DNA of 64,000 nt from positions 711,178-775,177 of the forward strand of contig JAABSC010000001.1 of the NCBI GenBank assembly GCA_011390565.1. The letters are read 5' to 3'. The notes under the pieces are model-generated. The model was not told the origin of the DNA. It was given only the letters and a program-made list of their open reading frames with translations, and did no database searches. Origin of the DNA: Thioalkalivibrio paradoxus. Lineage in GTDB: Bacteria; Pseudomonadota; Gammaproteobacteria; Ectothiorhodospirales; Ectothiorhodospiraceae. This document shows positions 9,674-18,717 of the stretch, piece after piece. A program made the position numbers and the translations under genes. Position 1 is the stretch's first letter. Every line of letters begins with the position of its first letter.

Positions 9674-10581
9674 CGGATACGACGGAAGGAACCACACGGT
9701 GCGGAATGGTGGCGCTGGTCGGCCGCCCGAACGTGGGCAAGACCACGCTGATGAACCGCATGGTGGGCGAGAAACTGGCCGCCATCACCCGCAAGCCGCA
9801 CACCACGCGCAACCGGATCCTCGGGATCGTGACCCAGGACCGCGATCAGATCGTGCTGATGGACACCCCCGGAATCGACCCCGACCGGCGCAAGCTGATG
9901 AATCAGACGCTGAACCGGACCGCGGTCCAGGCGCTGGGAGACGCCGACATCGTCTGCCTGATTCTCGAAGCGCTGCAATTCGATTCCGCCGACGCGTTCA
10001 TTCTGGAGAGCCTGAAGGCGGCGGGCCGGCCGGCGGTACTGGTCATCAACAAGGTCGACCGGGTGGCGGACAAGGCGGCCCTGTTGCCGTTCATCGAGGC
10101 ACGGGTGGCCGAGTACGACTACCTGGGTGTGGTGCCCCTGTCCGGCAAGACCGGCAAGAATCTGCAGGGACTGGTCGAGGAGTTGCGCAAGCACCTGCCT
10201 GTCGGGCCGTTCCTGTACGACGCGGAACAGCTCAGTGATCGTCCCGAGCGTTTTCGCGCCGAGGAGATGATCCGCGAGGCCCTTTTGGAGCGACTGGGGC
10301 AGGAAGTGCCCTACGCGGTCGCGGTCCGTGTCGACGATTGGGAGGATGCGCCCGGCATCACGCACATCGATGCAGTGATCCTGGTCGAGCGGGACAGTCA
10401 GAAAGGGATCGTCATCGGCAAAGGGGCCCAGATGCTCAAACGCATCGGTCAGGCGGCCCGGGAGCAGCTGGAGTCATTGCTCGGCCGCAAGATCATGTTG
10501 CGCCTGACCGTCCGGGTGGAACCGGGCTGGTCGCAGAGTCCGCGTGCGTTGCGCGATCTCGGGATCGAAGAGTCGCGGTGA
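9670..10581 (+). CDS. era: GTPase Era
   Basis: Ribosome-assembly GTPase that binds the 3' end of 16S rRNA, 303 residues. G1 is GRPNVGKT at residues 18-25, G3 is DTPGID, G4 is NKVD. The C-terminal KH domain contains GIVIGKGAQMLKRIG. The ATG overlaps the rnc stop and the stop overlaps recO, forming a tightly coupled rnc-era-recO-pdxJ-acpS operon. Confidence 0.98.
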   Translation: MTDTTEGTTRCGMVALVGRPNVGKTTLMNRMVGEKLAAITRKPHTTRNRILGIVTQDRDQIVLMDTPGIDPDRRKLMNQTLNRTAVQALGDADIVCLILEALQFDSADAFILESLKAAGRPAVLVINKVDRVADKAALLPFIEARVAEYDYLGVVPLSGKTGKNLQGLVEELRKHLPVGPFLYDAEQLSDRPERFRAEEMIREALLERLGQEVPYAVAVRVDDWEDAPGITHIDAVILVERDSQKGIVIGKGAQMLKRIGQAAREQLESLLGRKIMLRLTVRVEPGWSQSPRALRDLGIEESR

Positions 10582-11243
10582 CGGCGCGACGGCCGGAGAC
10601 GCTCACACCGGGGTTCGTGCTGCATGCCCGCCCGTTCCGGGAAACCAGCCGGATCCTGGAACTGGCGACGCGAGACGCCGGGCGGCTCGCGGTACTCGCC
10701 CGCGGCCGCTCCGGTGGCCTGCGACCGTTCGTCCTGCTCGACCTGGCCTGGCGTGGCCGCGGCGAACTGCCCAGCCTGACCACCGGGGAAGAACGCCGGG
10801 CGTATCCGCTGTCCGGGCGCCGCATGATCTGCGCGCTGTACCTGAACGAACTGGTGCTGAAACTGATCCCGCGCGATGCGCCGGCCGGAGAACTCGTCAC
10901 GATCCTGGAACGGGCCTATGGCGGGTTGCTGGACGATGGCCGGCCGGAAGACACCCTGCGTGCCGCCGAGTGGTCGCTGCTGAGCCTGCTCGACTCGGGT
11001 CTCGAGCATCTCGTCGGGGGCGATTTCAGTGAGGACTGCCACTACCGCTATCGGCCCGAGGAGGGGCTGAGCGAGACGGTGGACGAGCGGGCACCGGGTG
11101 CGGTTTCCGGGGCGGTTCTGCGAGCGCTCGCCACCGGCGCGGGCCTGCCCGATAATGCACACCGGGCCGCCCGGAATTTCATGCGGCGTCTGATCGACGA
11201 CCATCTGGAGGGTCGGGAAGTGCTGACCCGGCGCCTGCTCTGA
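10578..11243 (+). CDS. recO: DNA repair protein RecO
   Basis: Recombination mediator in the RecFOR pathway that helps load RecA, 221 residues. It begins at GTG 10578, overlapping the era stop. The N-terminal OB-fold part contains GFVLHARPFRETSRILEL; the C-terminal helical part contains LYLNELVLKLIPRDAP and ends in SRKFLMR-like RNFMRRLIDDHLEGR. Identity is supported by the era-recO-pdxJ order. No zinc-cysteine cluster is visible, as usual in gammaproteobacterial RecO. Confidence 0.95.
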   Translation: MTARRPETLTPGFVLHARPFRETSRILELATRDAGRLAVLARGRSGGLRPFVLLDLAWRGRGELPSLTTGEERRAYPLSGRRMICALYLNELVLKLIPRDAPAGELVTILERAYGGLLDDGRPEDTLRAAEWSLLSLLDSGLEHLVGGDFSEDCHYRYRPEEGLSETVDERAPGAVSGAVLRALATGAGLPDNAHRAARNFMRRLIDDHLEGREVLTRRLL

Positions 11244-11255
11244 CGGAAACAACCC

Positions 11256-12020
11256 ATGACTTCACATTCGCATACAGGCGCCGGGCCGCTTCGGCTCGGC
11301 GTCAATCTCGACCACATCGCGACCATCCGCCAGGCGCGGCATACCCCCTATCCGGACCTGATGCACGCGGTTCGCCTGGCCGAGGCCAGCGGTGCTGATT
11401 CCATCACCCTGCACCTGCGCGAGGATCGCCGCCACATCCAGGACGACGACGTGTTCGGCATCAAGCCGCGGCTGGCACGGCCTCTCAACCTGGAGATGGC
11501 CGCTACCGACGGCATGCAGACCATCGCCCTGGACCTGCTGCCCGAAGCCTGTTGCATCGTGCCGGAGCGGCGCGAAGAGCTGACCACCGAAGGCGGCCTC
11601 GATGCTCATGGACAACGCGAGCGACTGCGCGAGTTCGTGCAGCCGCTGACAGCGGCCGGCATCGAGGTCTCCCTGTTCGTCGAACCCGATGTCCGGCAGC
11701 TGGAGGCGGCTGTCGCGATCGGGGCGCCGGTGGTCGAACTGCACACGGGGGCCTACGCCAACGCGCGCGAACCGGAACTGCGGGACCGCCTGCTGCGCGA
11801 GCTGTTCGATGCCGCCCGAAGCGGGCACGACATGGGTCTGGTGATCAACGCGGGTCATGGTCTGGACTACGACAACGTGCGGCCGATTGCAGCGCACCCG
11901 CTGTTCCACGAACTCAATATCGGGCACTCGATCATCGCGCGTGCACTGTTCACCGGTCTTCCCGAAGCCGTCAGCCACATGCGCAGCATCATGGACGCGG
12001 CCCGGCGCGACGGCGCCTGA
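11256..12020 (+). CDS. pdxJ: pyridoxine 5'-phosphate synthase PdxJ
   Basis: Last ring-closing step of the DXP-dependent vitamin B6 pathway (1-deoxyxylulose-5-phosphate plus aminoacetone-phosphate), 254 residues. A TIM-barrel with characteristic LGVNLDHIATIRQARHT at the N-terminus, HLREDRRHI, and AGHGLDYDN near the phosphate site. It is 12 bp after recO. Identification is secure. Confidence 0.98.
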   Translation: MTSHSHTGAGPLRLGVNLDHIATIRQARHTPYPDLMHAVRLAEASGADSITLHLREDRRHIQDDDVFGIKPRLARPLNLEMAATDGMQTIALDLLPEACCIVPERREELTTEGGLDAHGQRERLREFVQPLTAAGIEVSLFVEPDVRQLEAAVAIGAPVVELHTGAYANAREPELRDRLLRELFDAARSGHDMGLVINAGHGLDYDNVRPIAAHPLFHELNIGHSIIARALFTGLPEAVSHMRSIMDAARRDGA

Positions 12021-12041
12021 TGGTTCCCTGGTAGGCGAACG

Positions 12042-12452
12042 ATGATCCTCGGCATCGGGACTGACCTCGTCCGCGTGGAGCGACTTCGCCGGCTGCTGGA
12101 GAGATACGGCGAGCGTCTGTTGCGGCGGGTGCTCCACCCCGAGGAACAGGCACAGCTGCCCCCGGTCCGTCCGGAGGGCTTTGTCGCGCGCCGGTTCGCA
12201 GCGAAAGAGGCCCTCGCGAAAGCGCTGGGTTGTGGCATCGGCAAGGGCATGGCGTTACCGGATGCCTGCGTGATTCATGATGCGTCGGGGCGCCCGGCAC
12301 TGGCATTGAGCGGCGCGGCCGCGCGCACGGCCCAGCGGCTCGGCGTGGTCCGGATCCATGTCAGCATCAGCGACGAGCACGAGTATGCCCAGGCCTTCGT
12401 CGTGCTCGAGGGGGACAATCCCCCGGATGCGTCGACAGTGGATTCGGTCTGA
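12042..12452 (+). CDS. acpS: holo-[acyl-carrier-protein] synthase
   Basis: Transfers phosphopantetheine from CoA to ACP, 136 residues. The magnesium-binding GIGTDLVRVERL starts at residue 4 with D8, and the helix FAAKEALAKALG carries the second acidic ligand. ISDEHEYAQAFVV is the usual C-terminal strand. It is the last gene of the rnc operon. The 314-bp region after it holds a strong palindrome followed by T5, which may end the transcript. Confidence 0.97.
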   Translation: MILGIGTDLVRVERLRRLLERYGERLLRRVLHPEEQAQLPPVRPEGFVARRFAAKEALAKALGCGIGKGMALPDACVIHDASGRPALALSGAAARTAQRLGVVRIHVSISDEHEYAQAFVVLEGDNPPDASTVDSV

Positions 12453-12585
12453 CAAAAGGACGGCCGGCTCGGTGTTCTCCGCACCCCGGAAGGTTGTGCA
12501 GGTCGCAGGGCCCGCGGGGCACTGGGATGTATTCACGGCGTCCCACTTGTCGTGGCACTGAGGCACACCTGACGATGAAAAGGCG

Positions 12586-12674
12586 AGCCACGGAAAACAC
12601 GGAAACACACGGAACGAGCCTGGCAGTCCCTTCGTTTCCCATAATGTCCGTGTCCTTCCGTGTTTTCCGTGGCT
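12586..12674. repeat. long palindrome, family A copy 2 (possible terminator)
   Basis: Left arm 12586-12613 and right arm 12647-12674 are complementary over 26 of 28 bases. The arm begins AGCCACGGAAAACACGG and repeats the motif CACGGAA. It is closely related to the palindrome at 7608-7686. The right arm is followed by GGTTTTTC, so in the plus direction it could also act as an intrinsic terminator after acpS. Confidence 0.85.
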
Positions 12675-12751
12675 GGTTTTTCAAGCTAACGGGTCCTGCG
12701 ACCCGCGCCCGGACACCCCGCGAGTTCCGTCCCCGGGCTCGGATGATGTCG

Positions 12752-12757
12752 GTATAC
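12752..12757 (+). promoter_or_regulatory. TATACT -10 box close to cysM
   Basis: TATACT ends only 9 bases before the cysM ATG at 12767. If it is used, the mRNA would start at or within a few bases of the ATG, giving a leaderless or near-leaderless transcript. No good -35 is seen. Alternatively the match is fortuitous. Confidence 0.35.
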
Positions 12758-12766
12758 TGTCGCGCC

Positions 12767-13675
12767 ATGACGCGATCGAACCCGCAACGCTATCCCACGC
12801 TGGAACAGTTCGTGGGCAACACGCCGCTGGTGCGCCTTCAGCGTCTGGGCGAGGGCCTGCCGTCGACGGTGCTGGCGAAGCTCGAGGGCAACAATCCAGC
12901 GGGTTCGGTCAAGGATCGCCCTGCACTGAACATGATCGTGCAGGCGGAGGCCCGGGGCGAGATCCGGCCCGGCGACACGCTGATCGAGGCGACCAGCGGA
13001 AACACCGGCATCGCGCTCGCGATGGTGGCGGCAATCAAGGGCTACCACATGGTGCTGATCATGCCCGAGAACATGTCGGCCGAGCGACGCGCGGCGATGA
13101 AGGCGTTCGGGGCCGAGATCATCCTGGTGACCCGCGAGCAGAGCATGGAAGGCGCGCGCGACCTGGCCCAGCAGATGGAGCGGGAGGGGCGGGGCCGGGT
13201 CCTGGACCAGTTCTCCAATCCGGATAATCCCGATGCCCATTACCGCGGCACCGGCCCGGAAATCTGGCGCGATACCGGGGGTGCCGTCACGCATTTCGTG
13301 TCGTCAATGGGCACCACCGGCACCATCATGGGGACTTCGCGCTATCTCAAGGAGCAGGATCCGCGCGTCCAGATCGTCGGGGTTCAGCCCACGGAAGGAT
13401 CTTCCATTCCCGGAATCCGTCGCTGGCCGAAGGAATACCTGCCGTCGATCTTCGATCCGGCCGGCGTCGACCGGACGCTGGAGGTCAGCCAGCAGGAAGC
13501 GGAGAACACCATGCGCAGGCTGGCGGCCGAGGAGGGCATCTTTGCGGGGGTCTCCTCCGGGGGTGCCGTGGCGGCGGCGCTGCAGGTCGCGGCTGAGGTG
13601 GCGGGCGGAACGGTGGTCGCGATCATATGCGATCGCGGCGACCGCTACATATCCACCGGCGTGTTTCCGGCATGA
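12767..13675 (+). CDS. cysM: cysteine synthase B (O-acetylserine sulfhydrylase, CysM)
   Basis: PLP enzyme that makes cysteine from O-acetylserine and sulfide or thiosulfate, 302 residues. The PLP lysine is K49 in NNPAGSVKDR; the phosphate/substrate loop is TSGNTGIALA, and SSGGAVAAAL lies near the C-terminus. I chose ATG 12767 (MTRSNPQRYPTLEQFVGNTPL), the usual CysM N-terminus; an in-frame ATG at 12746 and longer extensions lack support. It overlaps the next gene by 4 bp. In a sulfide- and thiosulfate-using organism, the CysM type is a sensible assimilatory choice. Confidence 0.95.
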   Translation: MTRSNPQRYPTLEQFVGNTPLVRLQRLGEGLPSTVLAKLEGNNPAGSVKDRPALNMIVQAEARGEIRPGDTLIEATSGNTGIALAMVAAIKGYHMVLIMPENMSAERRAAMKAFGAEIILVTREQSMEGARDLAQQMEREGRGRVLDQFSNPDNPDAHYRGTGPEIWRDTGGAVTHFVSSMGTTGTIMGTSRYLKEQDPRVQIVGVQPTEGSSIPGIRRWPKEYLPSIFDPAGVDRTLEVSQQEAENTMRRLAAEEGIFAGVSSGGAVAAALQVAAEVAGGTVVAIICDRGDRYISTGVFPA

Positions 13676-14457
13676 CCGGCCCGGTGCTGATCTTCGATCT
13701 CGAGACCGTGCCCGATCTCGAGGGTGCCCGGCGTCTGCACGACTTCGACGGACTCAGCGATGCGGAAGTCGCCGACGCCCTGTTCGCGCTGCGGCGGATC
13801 AAGACCGGCTCGGATTTTCTCGCCCACGCGTTGCACCGCGTGGTTTCCATCGGCGTGCTCTACCAGGGCGGGGACCAGTTGAAGCTCTCGGCCTTCGGGC
13901 GCGATACCGAGGACGAGGCGGAACTGCTGCGCCAGTTCTTCGACGTGATCGAAAAAAGGACGCCCACGCTGGTCAGCTGGAACGGGGGCGGGTTCGACCT
14001 TCCGGTGCTGCACTACCGGGCACTGCTGCAGCGGATCCAGGCGCCGCGCTATTGGGAGCAGGGCAGCGACGATCCGTCGTTCCGCTACAACAACTACCTG
14101 AACCGCTTTCACTGGCGTCACATCGATCTGATGGACGTGCTGGCCGGCTACCAGATGCGCGCCAGTTCCGGCCTCGACACCATGGCTTCCCTGCTCGGGT
14201 TCCCCGGCAAGCTGGGGATGGACGGGAGCAAGGTCTGGCCCGCCTGGCGCGACGGAGATCGCGAGAGCATCCACGATTACGTCGAACACGATGTGTTGAA
14301 CACCTATCTCGTCTACCTGCGCTTCGAGTTGATGCGTGGAGGCCTGAGCCCCGAGGCCCATACCCTGCGCGAGGCGCAGTTGCATGCCTACCTGGCCGAT
14401 TCGGGCCAACCTCACCTCGAGGCATTCGCAACCGCGTGGCAGGCGGGAAGCCCGTGA
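13672..14457 (+). CDS. predicted PolB-like 3'-5' exonuclease
   Basis: 261-residue DnaQ-fold nuclease of the predicted 3'-5' exonuclease/PolB-like family (PF10108 type). ExoI motif D-x-E (D9, E11 in FDLETVPD), ExoII around LVSWNGGGFDLPVL, and ExoIII YVEHDVLNTYLVYLR. Its start overlaps cysM and its stop overlaps rlmD, so the three genes are coupled. The biological substrate is not known. Confidence 0.88.
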   Translation: MTGPVLIFDLETVPDLEGARRLHDFDGLSDAEVADALFALRRIKTGSDFLAHALHRVVSIGVLYQGGDQLKLSAFGRDTEDEAELLRQFFDVIEKRTPTLVSWNGGGFDLPVLHYRALLQRIQAPRYWEQGSDDPSFRYNNYLNRFHWRHIDLMDVLAGYQMRASSGLDTMASLLGFPGKLGMDGSKVWPAWRDGDRESIHDYVEHDVLNTYLVYLRFELMRGGLSPEAHTLREAQLHAYLADSGQPHLEAFATAWQAGSP

Positions 14458-15770
14458 ACATCGACCGTACGCCCTTCGAGCTGCGGATCGATGACCTGAC
14501 CCTGGAGGGGCAGGGTGTCGGACGCCGCGACGGCAAGGCCTGTTTCGTCGACGGCGCGTTGCCCGGCGAACGGGTACGCGCGGTACAGACAGGCCGCAAG
14601 CACAACTTCGACACTGCGCGTCTCGAAGCGGTCCTCGAGCCGGCTCCGGAGCGCGTGGAACCGCCCTGTCAGTGGTTCGGCATGTGCGGCGGCTGCCGTC
14701 TGATGCATGCCGATATCGGTCTGCAACGCGGCCTGAAGGAAAAGAGCCTGTTCGAAACCCTGGCGCGGGTGGGGCATGTGCAGCCCGAGCGCAGACTGGC
14801 CGCGCTCGTCGGTGATGATCTCGGTTATCGGCGTACGGCCCGGCTCGGGGTCAAGTACGTGGCCCGCAAAGGCGGGGTGCTGGTGGGCTTCCGGGAACGG
14901 GCCGGCCGCTACCTTGCCGACATGCACGATTGCCCGGTGTTGCATCCGGCGATCGGGCAACGGATCGATCTCCTGCGCGAGTTGATCACGGGCCTCGAGG
15001 CGCGCGAACGCATCCCCCAGATCGAGGCAGCGGTGGATGATGCCGGAAACACGGCGCTCGTGTTCCGGAACCTGCAGCCCCTCTCGCCGGGGGATCTCGA
15101 CCGGCTCGGTGCATTCGCCGAAACGCAGGGCGTGCAGGTCTACCTGCAGCCCGGAGGGGCGTCGACCGTGCAGTTCCATGCCGGCCCTCGATCCCCGTTG
15201 CAATACGGGCATCCGGAGTTCGATGTCACGGTTGCTTTCGAGCCGCTGGACTTCATCCAGGTCCATGCATCGATCAACCGCCAGATGGTTCGCCAGGCAG
15301 TGGCATTGCTGGCACCCGAGGCCGATTCGCAGGTGCTGGATCTGTTCTGCGGGCTGGGCAATTTCACCTTGCCGCTGGCTCGCCACGCCGCGGGTGTTCT
15401 GGGCGTCGAAGGGGACCCGGTGATGCTGGAGCGTGCCCGTGCGAACGCCGAGGCGCAGGGCATCCTGAACACGCGTTATCTTCGCGCCAATCTGGACGAC
15501 GAGATGCTGGCGGATGCCGACTGGCTCGGCGGGTCCTTCGACCGGGTGTTGCTCGATCCGCCGCGCACCGGGGCGGCCGCGGCCGTCGCTGCGCTTGGGC
15601 CGCGCGCGATTCCCCGCCTGGTCTACGTCTCATGCAACCCCGCAACGCTGGCCCGGGACGCCGAGCAGTTGGTGCACCACCATGGCTACAGGCTCGAAGC
15701 CGCGGGCATCATGGATATGTTTCCGCACACCGCGCACGTGGAGTCGATGGCGCTGTTCACCCGGGCCTGA
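14454..15770 (+). CDS. rlmD: 23S rRNA (uracil-1939-C5)-methyltransferase RlmD
   Basis: SAM-dependent methyltransferase with a [4Fe-4S] cluster, 438 residues, starting with GTG in a 4-bp overlap with the preceding gene. An N-terminal TRAM/OB domain is followed by cluster cysteines C72, C78 and C81 (PPCQWFGMCGGC), with a fourth in HDCPVLHP. The SAM motif is LDLFCGLGNFTLPL; the catalytic nucleophile lies in YVSCNPATLARD. An upstream same-frame extension runs through cysM and is not coding. Confidence 0.96.
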   Translation: MNIDRTPFELRIDDLTLEGQGVGRRDGKACFVDGALPGERVRAVQTGRKHNFDTARLEAVLEPAPERVEPPCQWFGMCGGCRLMHADIGLQRGLKEKSLFETLARVGHVQPERRLAALVGDDLGYRRTARLGVKYVARKGGVLVGFRERAGRYLADMHDCPVLHPAIGQRIDLLRELITGLEARERIPQIEAAVDDAGNTALVFRNLQPLSPGDLDRLGAFAETQGVQVYLQPGGASTVQFHAGPRSPLQYGHPEFDVTVAFEPLDFIQVHASINRQMVRQAVALLAPEADSQVLDLFCGLGNFTLPLARHAAGVLGVEGDPVMLERARANAEAQGILNTRYLRANLDDEMLADADWLGGSFDRVLLDPPRTGAAAAVAALGPRAIPRLVYVSCNPATLARDAEQLVHHHGYRLEAAGIMDMFPHTAHVESMALFTRA

Positions 15771-15834
15771 GCGTCGCCGTCACGAGTACGGAGCGGGGCT
15801 TCCGACGCGTGTTTCGCCTGCCTCCGCCTGCAGG

Positions 15835-15840
15835 TATGAT
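15835..15840 (+). promoter_or_regulatory. candidate -10 box for the exbB operon
   Basis: TATGAT at 15835-15840 lies 57 bases before the exbB ATG, in the 126-bp gap after rlmD. A weak -35 (TTTCGC) is at 15812-15817 with 17-bp spacing. It is the best vegetative promoter candidate for the exbB-exbD-msbA-lpxK group. Confidence 0.4.
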
Positions 15841-15896
15841 CGAATGCGGGCTTCGAATCCTTCAACTGGGCCTGGCTCGGAGTTTGGGAGAACTGG

Positions 15897-16532
15897 ATGC
15901 TTGAGATCGTGAAGGCGGGCGGTTGGCTGATGGTGCCGATCCTGCTGTGTTCCGTGATTGCGGTGGCGATCGTCCTCGAGCGACTCTGGAGCCTGCGTCG
16001 CCGTCGCGTCGTACCGCGTGGGTTGCTGATGAAGGTCTGGGAAGAGACCCGGGCGGGTGATCCCGCGGGGCGGATCCAGCTCCAGCGTCTGCGGGCGCGT
16101 TCGCCGTTGGGTCAGGTGCTGGCCGCGGGGTTGGCCGCCCAGGATCAGTCCCGCGAGGTGATGAAGGAGACCATCGAGGAGACCGGACGCCGGGTCGCCC
16201 ACGAACTGGAACGTTTTCTGAACACGCTCGGCACGATCGCAATGATCACGCCGTTGCTCGGGTTGCTGGGAACGGTAGTGGGCATGATCGAGGTATTCAC
16301 CGTGATCACCGAGATCGGCGTCGGCAGCCCGCGCGATCTCGCCGGCGGGATTTCCCAGGCGTTGGTGACCACCGCAGCGGGAATCGGGGTGGCCATTCCG
16401 ACATTGATCTTCCATCGCTACTTCCGCGGCCGGGTCGATGAACTGGTGATCGAAATGGAGATGGAGGCGGTGAAGCTGGTGGAGGTGATTCACGGCGAGC
16501 GCAGCGCGGCCGCCGTCGGGGGGGCGGTGTGA
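15897..16532 (+). CDS. exbB: MotA/TolQ/ExbB proton channel protein
   Basis: Inner-membrane proton channel subunit, 211 residues, with three transmembrane segments (about 7-28, 110-135 and 155-175). The C-terminal half has the conserved GTVVGMIEVF and the GGISQALVTTAAGIGVAIPTL signature. It is followed directly by ExbD (overlapping GTG) and msbA. This exbBD-msbA-lpxK linkage is common in gammaproteobacteria, so it may energise outer-membrane transport without a local TonB gene. Confidence 0.93.
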   Translation: MLEIVKAGGWLMVPILLCSVIAVAIVLERLWSLRRRRVVPRGLLMKVWEETRAGDPAGRIQLQRLRARSPLGQVLAAGLAAQDQSREVMKETIEETGRRVAHELERFLNTLGTIAMITPLLGLLGTVVGMIEVFTVITEIGVGSPRDLAGGISQALVTTAAGIGVAIPTLIFHRYFRGRVDELVIEMEMEAVKLVEVIHGERSAAAVGGAV

Positions 16533-16954
16533 AGTTCCAGCGCCGCAGGGACGAGGAAGTGGGGATCAATCTCACCCCACTGATCGACGTGGTGTTCCTG
16601 CTGCTGATCTTTTTCATGGTCTCGACCACGTTCGAACGTCACGGGGAGATCCAGCTGCAACTGCCGTCGGCCGATCGGGATCCTTCGCCCGCGCAACAGG
16701 CCTGGATCGATGTTCTGGTCGATGCGAACGGTACCTACTACGTCGACGGACGCGAACTGGTGAACCGTCGCCCGGAGACCTTGCAGCGCATGCTGGAAAC
16801 CGTGCTCGGCGAGCGCAGCGGACAACCGGTCCTGGTGCGTGCGGACGCCAACGCCTCCCACCAGTCCGTGGTGACCGCGCTGGACGTGATCGGCAAGCTC
16901 GGTGTGACTTCCGTGTCCATCGCCACCATCGGCCGCACTCCCGATGACCCCTGA
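16529..16954 (+). CDS. exbD: biopolymer transport protein ExbD/TolR
   Basis: 141 residues, GTG start overlapping the exbB stop. One transmembrane helix near residues 14-33 contains the essential membrane aspartate (LTPLIDVVFLLLIFFMV). A periplasmic domain follows. It partners ExbB to couple proton flow to TonB-type work. Its last 11 bases overlap msbA. Confidence 0.93.
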   Translation: MKFQRRRDEEVGINLTPLIDVVFLLLIFFMVSTTFERHGEIQLQLPSADRDPSPAQQAWIDVLVDANGTYYVDGRELVNRRPETLQRMLETVLGERSGQPVLVRADANASHQSVVTALDVIGKLGVTSVSIATIGRTPDDP

Positions 16955-18713
16955 TACCGTGCACGCCCCGTACGACTCCGGGATGCGGGTCTACAGGCGG
17001 CTGCTCGCAATCGCTTTCCTGTACTGGCCGCTGTTGCTGATCGCCACCGTCACCATGATGGTGATGGCGTTGACCGAGGCCGGCTTCGCCGCGCTGATGA
17101 AGCCGCTGATGGACGATTCCTTCGGCGAGGGCGGCAGCGAACTGGCGCGCTGGATTCCGTTGCTGCTGATCGTGCTGTTCGCTGTGCGCGGTTTCGCCGA
17201 GTTCGGTTCGACCTATTCGATGCGCTATGTCGGGCGCCAGGTGGTCAAGCATCTGCGCCGGCAGTTGTTCGAGCGCCTGCTGGTGATGCCGGTACAGCAT
17301 TTTCAGCACCAGTCCAGCGGCGAACTGATCTCGCGCCTGACCTACAACGTCGAGCAGGTGGCCAACGCGGCCACCGACGGTTTCAGCGTACTCGTCCGCG
17401 ACACGCTCACCATTCTCGTGCTGCTCGGGTGGATGCTCTATCTGAGTGTGTCGCTCACCCTGGCGGTGCTCGTCATCGCGCCATTCGTGGTGCTGGTGGT
17501 GAAAGTCGTGGCCCGGCGCTTCCGCAAGATTTCGCACCGCATCCAGGGCAACATGAGTGACGTGACCCACGTGACCCAGGAGGTCATCGAAGGCCATCGG
17601 GTGGTTCGGATCTTCGGGGGTGAGGCCTACGAGCGTGAGCGCTTCGACGCCATCAACGAGCGCAACCGGCACCTGCACATGCGCATGGAGGGCGTGAAGG
17701 CGGCCTACGTTCCGCTGATCCAGTTCATCATCGCATTGGTGCTCGCGTTCATCATCTGGACCGCAACCTCGGACGTGCTCGGTGAGCAGGTCACCGCGGG
17801 GACATTCGTCTCGTTTCTCACCGCGATTCTGCTCCTGCTCACTCCCGTGCGCCGGCTCAGCATGATCAACGCCACGCTGCAGCGCGGCATCGCGGCGGGC
17901 CAGAGCATTTTCGCGGTTCTGGACCAGGAAGCCGAACGCGACGCCGGGCATACGCCCATGGAGCGCGCCCGGGGCAGCCTGCGTTTCGAACGGGTGAGTT
18001 TCCGCTATGAACCCCAGGGCCCCGACGTTCTGCGCGACGTGAGTCTGGAGGTCCGGCCCGGCGAGAGCATTGCGCTGGTCGGCCGGTCCGGCAGCGGCAA
18101 GTCCACCCTGGTCAACCTGTTGCCGCGCTTCTTCAGACCCACCCAGGGGCGCATCGTGCTCGACGGCCACGATCTCGAGGATCTGCGCCTGCGTGACCTG
18201 CGGCGGCAGATCGCCTACGTGGGGCAGAACGTCACTCTGTTTGCGGACTCCGTTGCCGCGAATATCGCCTATGGGCGCATGGAGGCGACGCCCGAGGAGA
18301 TCCGGGCCGCGGCGGAGGCGGCCCACGCGCTCGAATTCATCGAGCGTCTGCCCGAGGGATTCGACACCCAGGTCGGCGAAAACGGGGCGCTTCTCTCCGG
18401 CGGTCAGCGCCAGCGCATCGCGATCGCGAGAGCCCTCTTGCGGGATGCCCCCCTGCTGATCCTCGACGAAGCCACGTCGGCGCTGGACAACGAATCCGAG
18501 CGCAAGGTGCAGTCCGCTCTCGAGAACCTCATGCAGACGCGGACCACCGTGATCATCGCGCACCGACTGTCCACCATCGAGCGGGCTGACCGCATCGTGG
18601 TACTCGACGCCGGGCAGGTTGCCGAGATCGGGACGCACGATGAGCTGTTGGCACGGGACGGCCTGTATACCCACCTCTACCGACTCCAGTTCCGCGAATC
18701 CGAGGTCGTCTGA
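16944..18713 (+). CDS. msbA: lipid A export ABC transporter MsbA
   Basis: Half-transporter of 589 residues that flips lipid A-core across the inner membrane. Six transmembrane helices lie in the N-terminal 330 residues. The ATPase domain has Walker A GRSGSGKST near residue 378, signature LSGGQRQR, Walker B LLILDEATSALD and the H-loop IIAHRLSTIE. It lies between exbD and lipid A/Kdo genes, the usual context for MsbA rather than for a drug exporter. Confidence 0.96.
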   Translation: MTPDTVHAPYDSGMRVYRRLLAIAFLYWPLLLIATVTMMVMALTEAGFAALMKPLMDDSFGEGGSELARWIPLLLIVLFAVRGFAEFGSTYSMRYVGRQVVKHLRRQLFERLLVMPVQHFQHQSSGELISRLTYNVEQVANAATDGFSVLVRDTLTILVLLGWMLYLSVSLTLAVLVIAPFVVLVVKVVARRFRKISHRIQGNMSDVTHVTQEVIEGHRVVRIFGGEAYERERFDAINERNRHLHMRMEGVKAAYVPLIQFIIALVLAFIIWTATSDVLGEQVTAGTFVSFLTAILLLLTPVRRLSMINATLQRGIAAGQSIFAVLDQEAERDAGHTPMERARGSLRFERVSFRYEPQGPDVLRDVSLEVRPGESIALVGRSGSGKSTLVNLLPRFFRPTQGRIVLDGHDLEDLRLRDLRRQIAYVGQNVTLFADSVAANIAYGRMEATPEEIRAAAEAAHALEFIERLPEGFDTQVGENGALLSGGQRQRIAIARALLRDAPLLILDEATSALDNESERKVQSALENLMQTRTTVIIAHRLSTIERADRIVVLDAGQVAEIGTHDELLARDGLYTHLYRLQFRESEVV

Positions 18714-18717
18714 CCCG

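Larger units (their letters stand above)
12453..12766. other. 314-bp spacer between acpS and cysM
   Basis: No convincing coding sequence. The centre is the long palindrome at 12586-12674; a TATACT box lies at 12752-12757 just before cysM. The rest shows no structure I can support. Confidence 0.7.
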
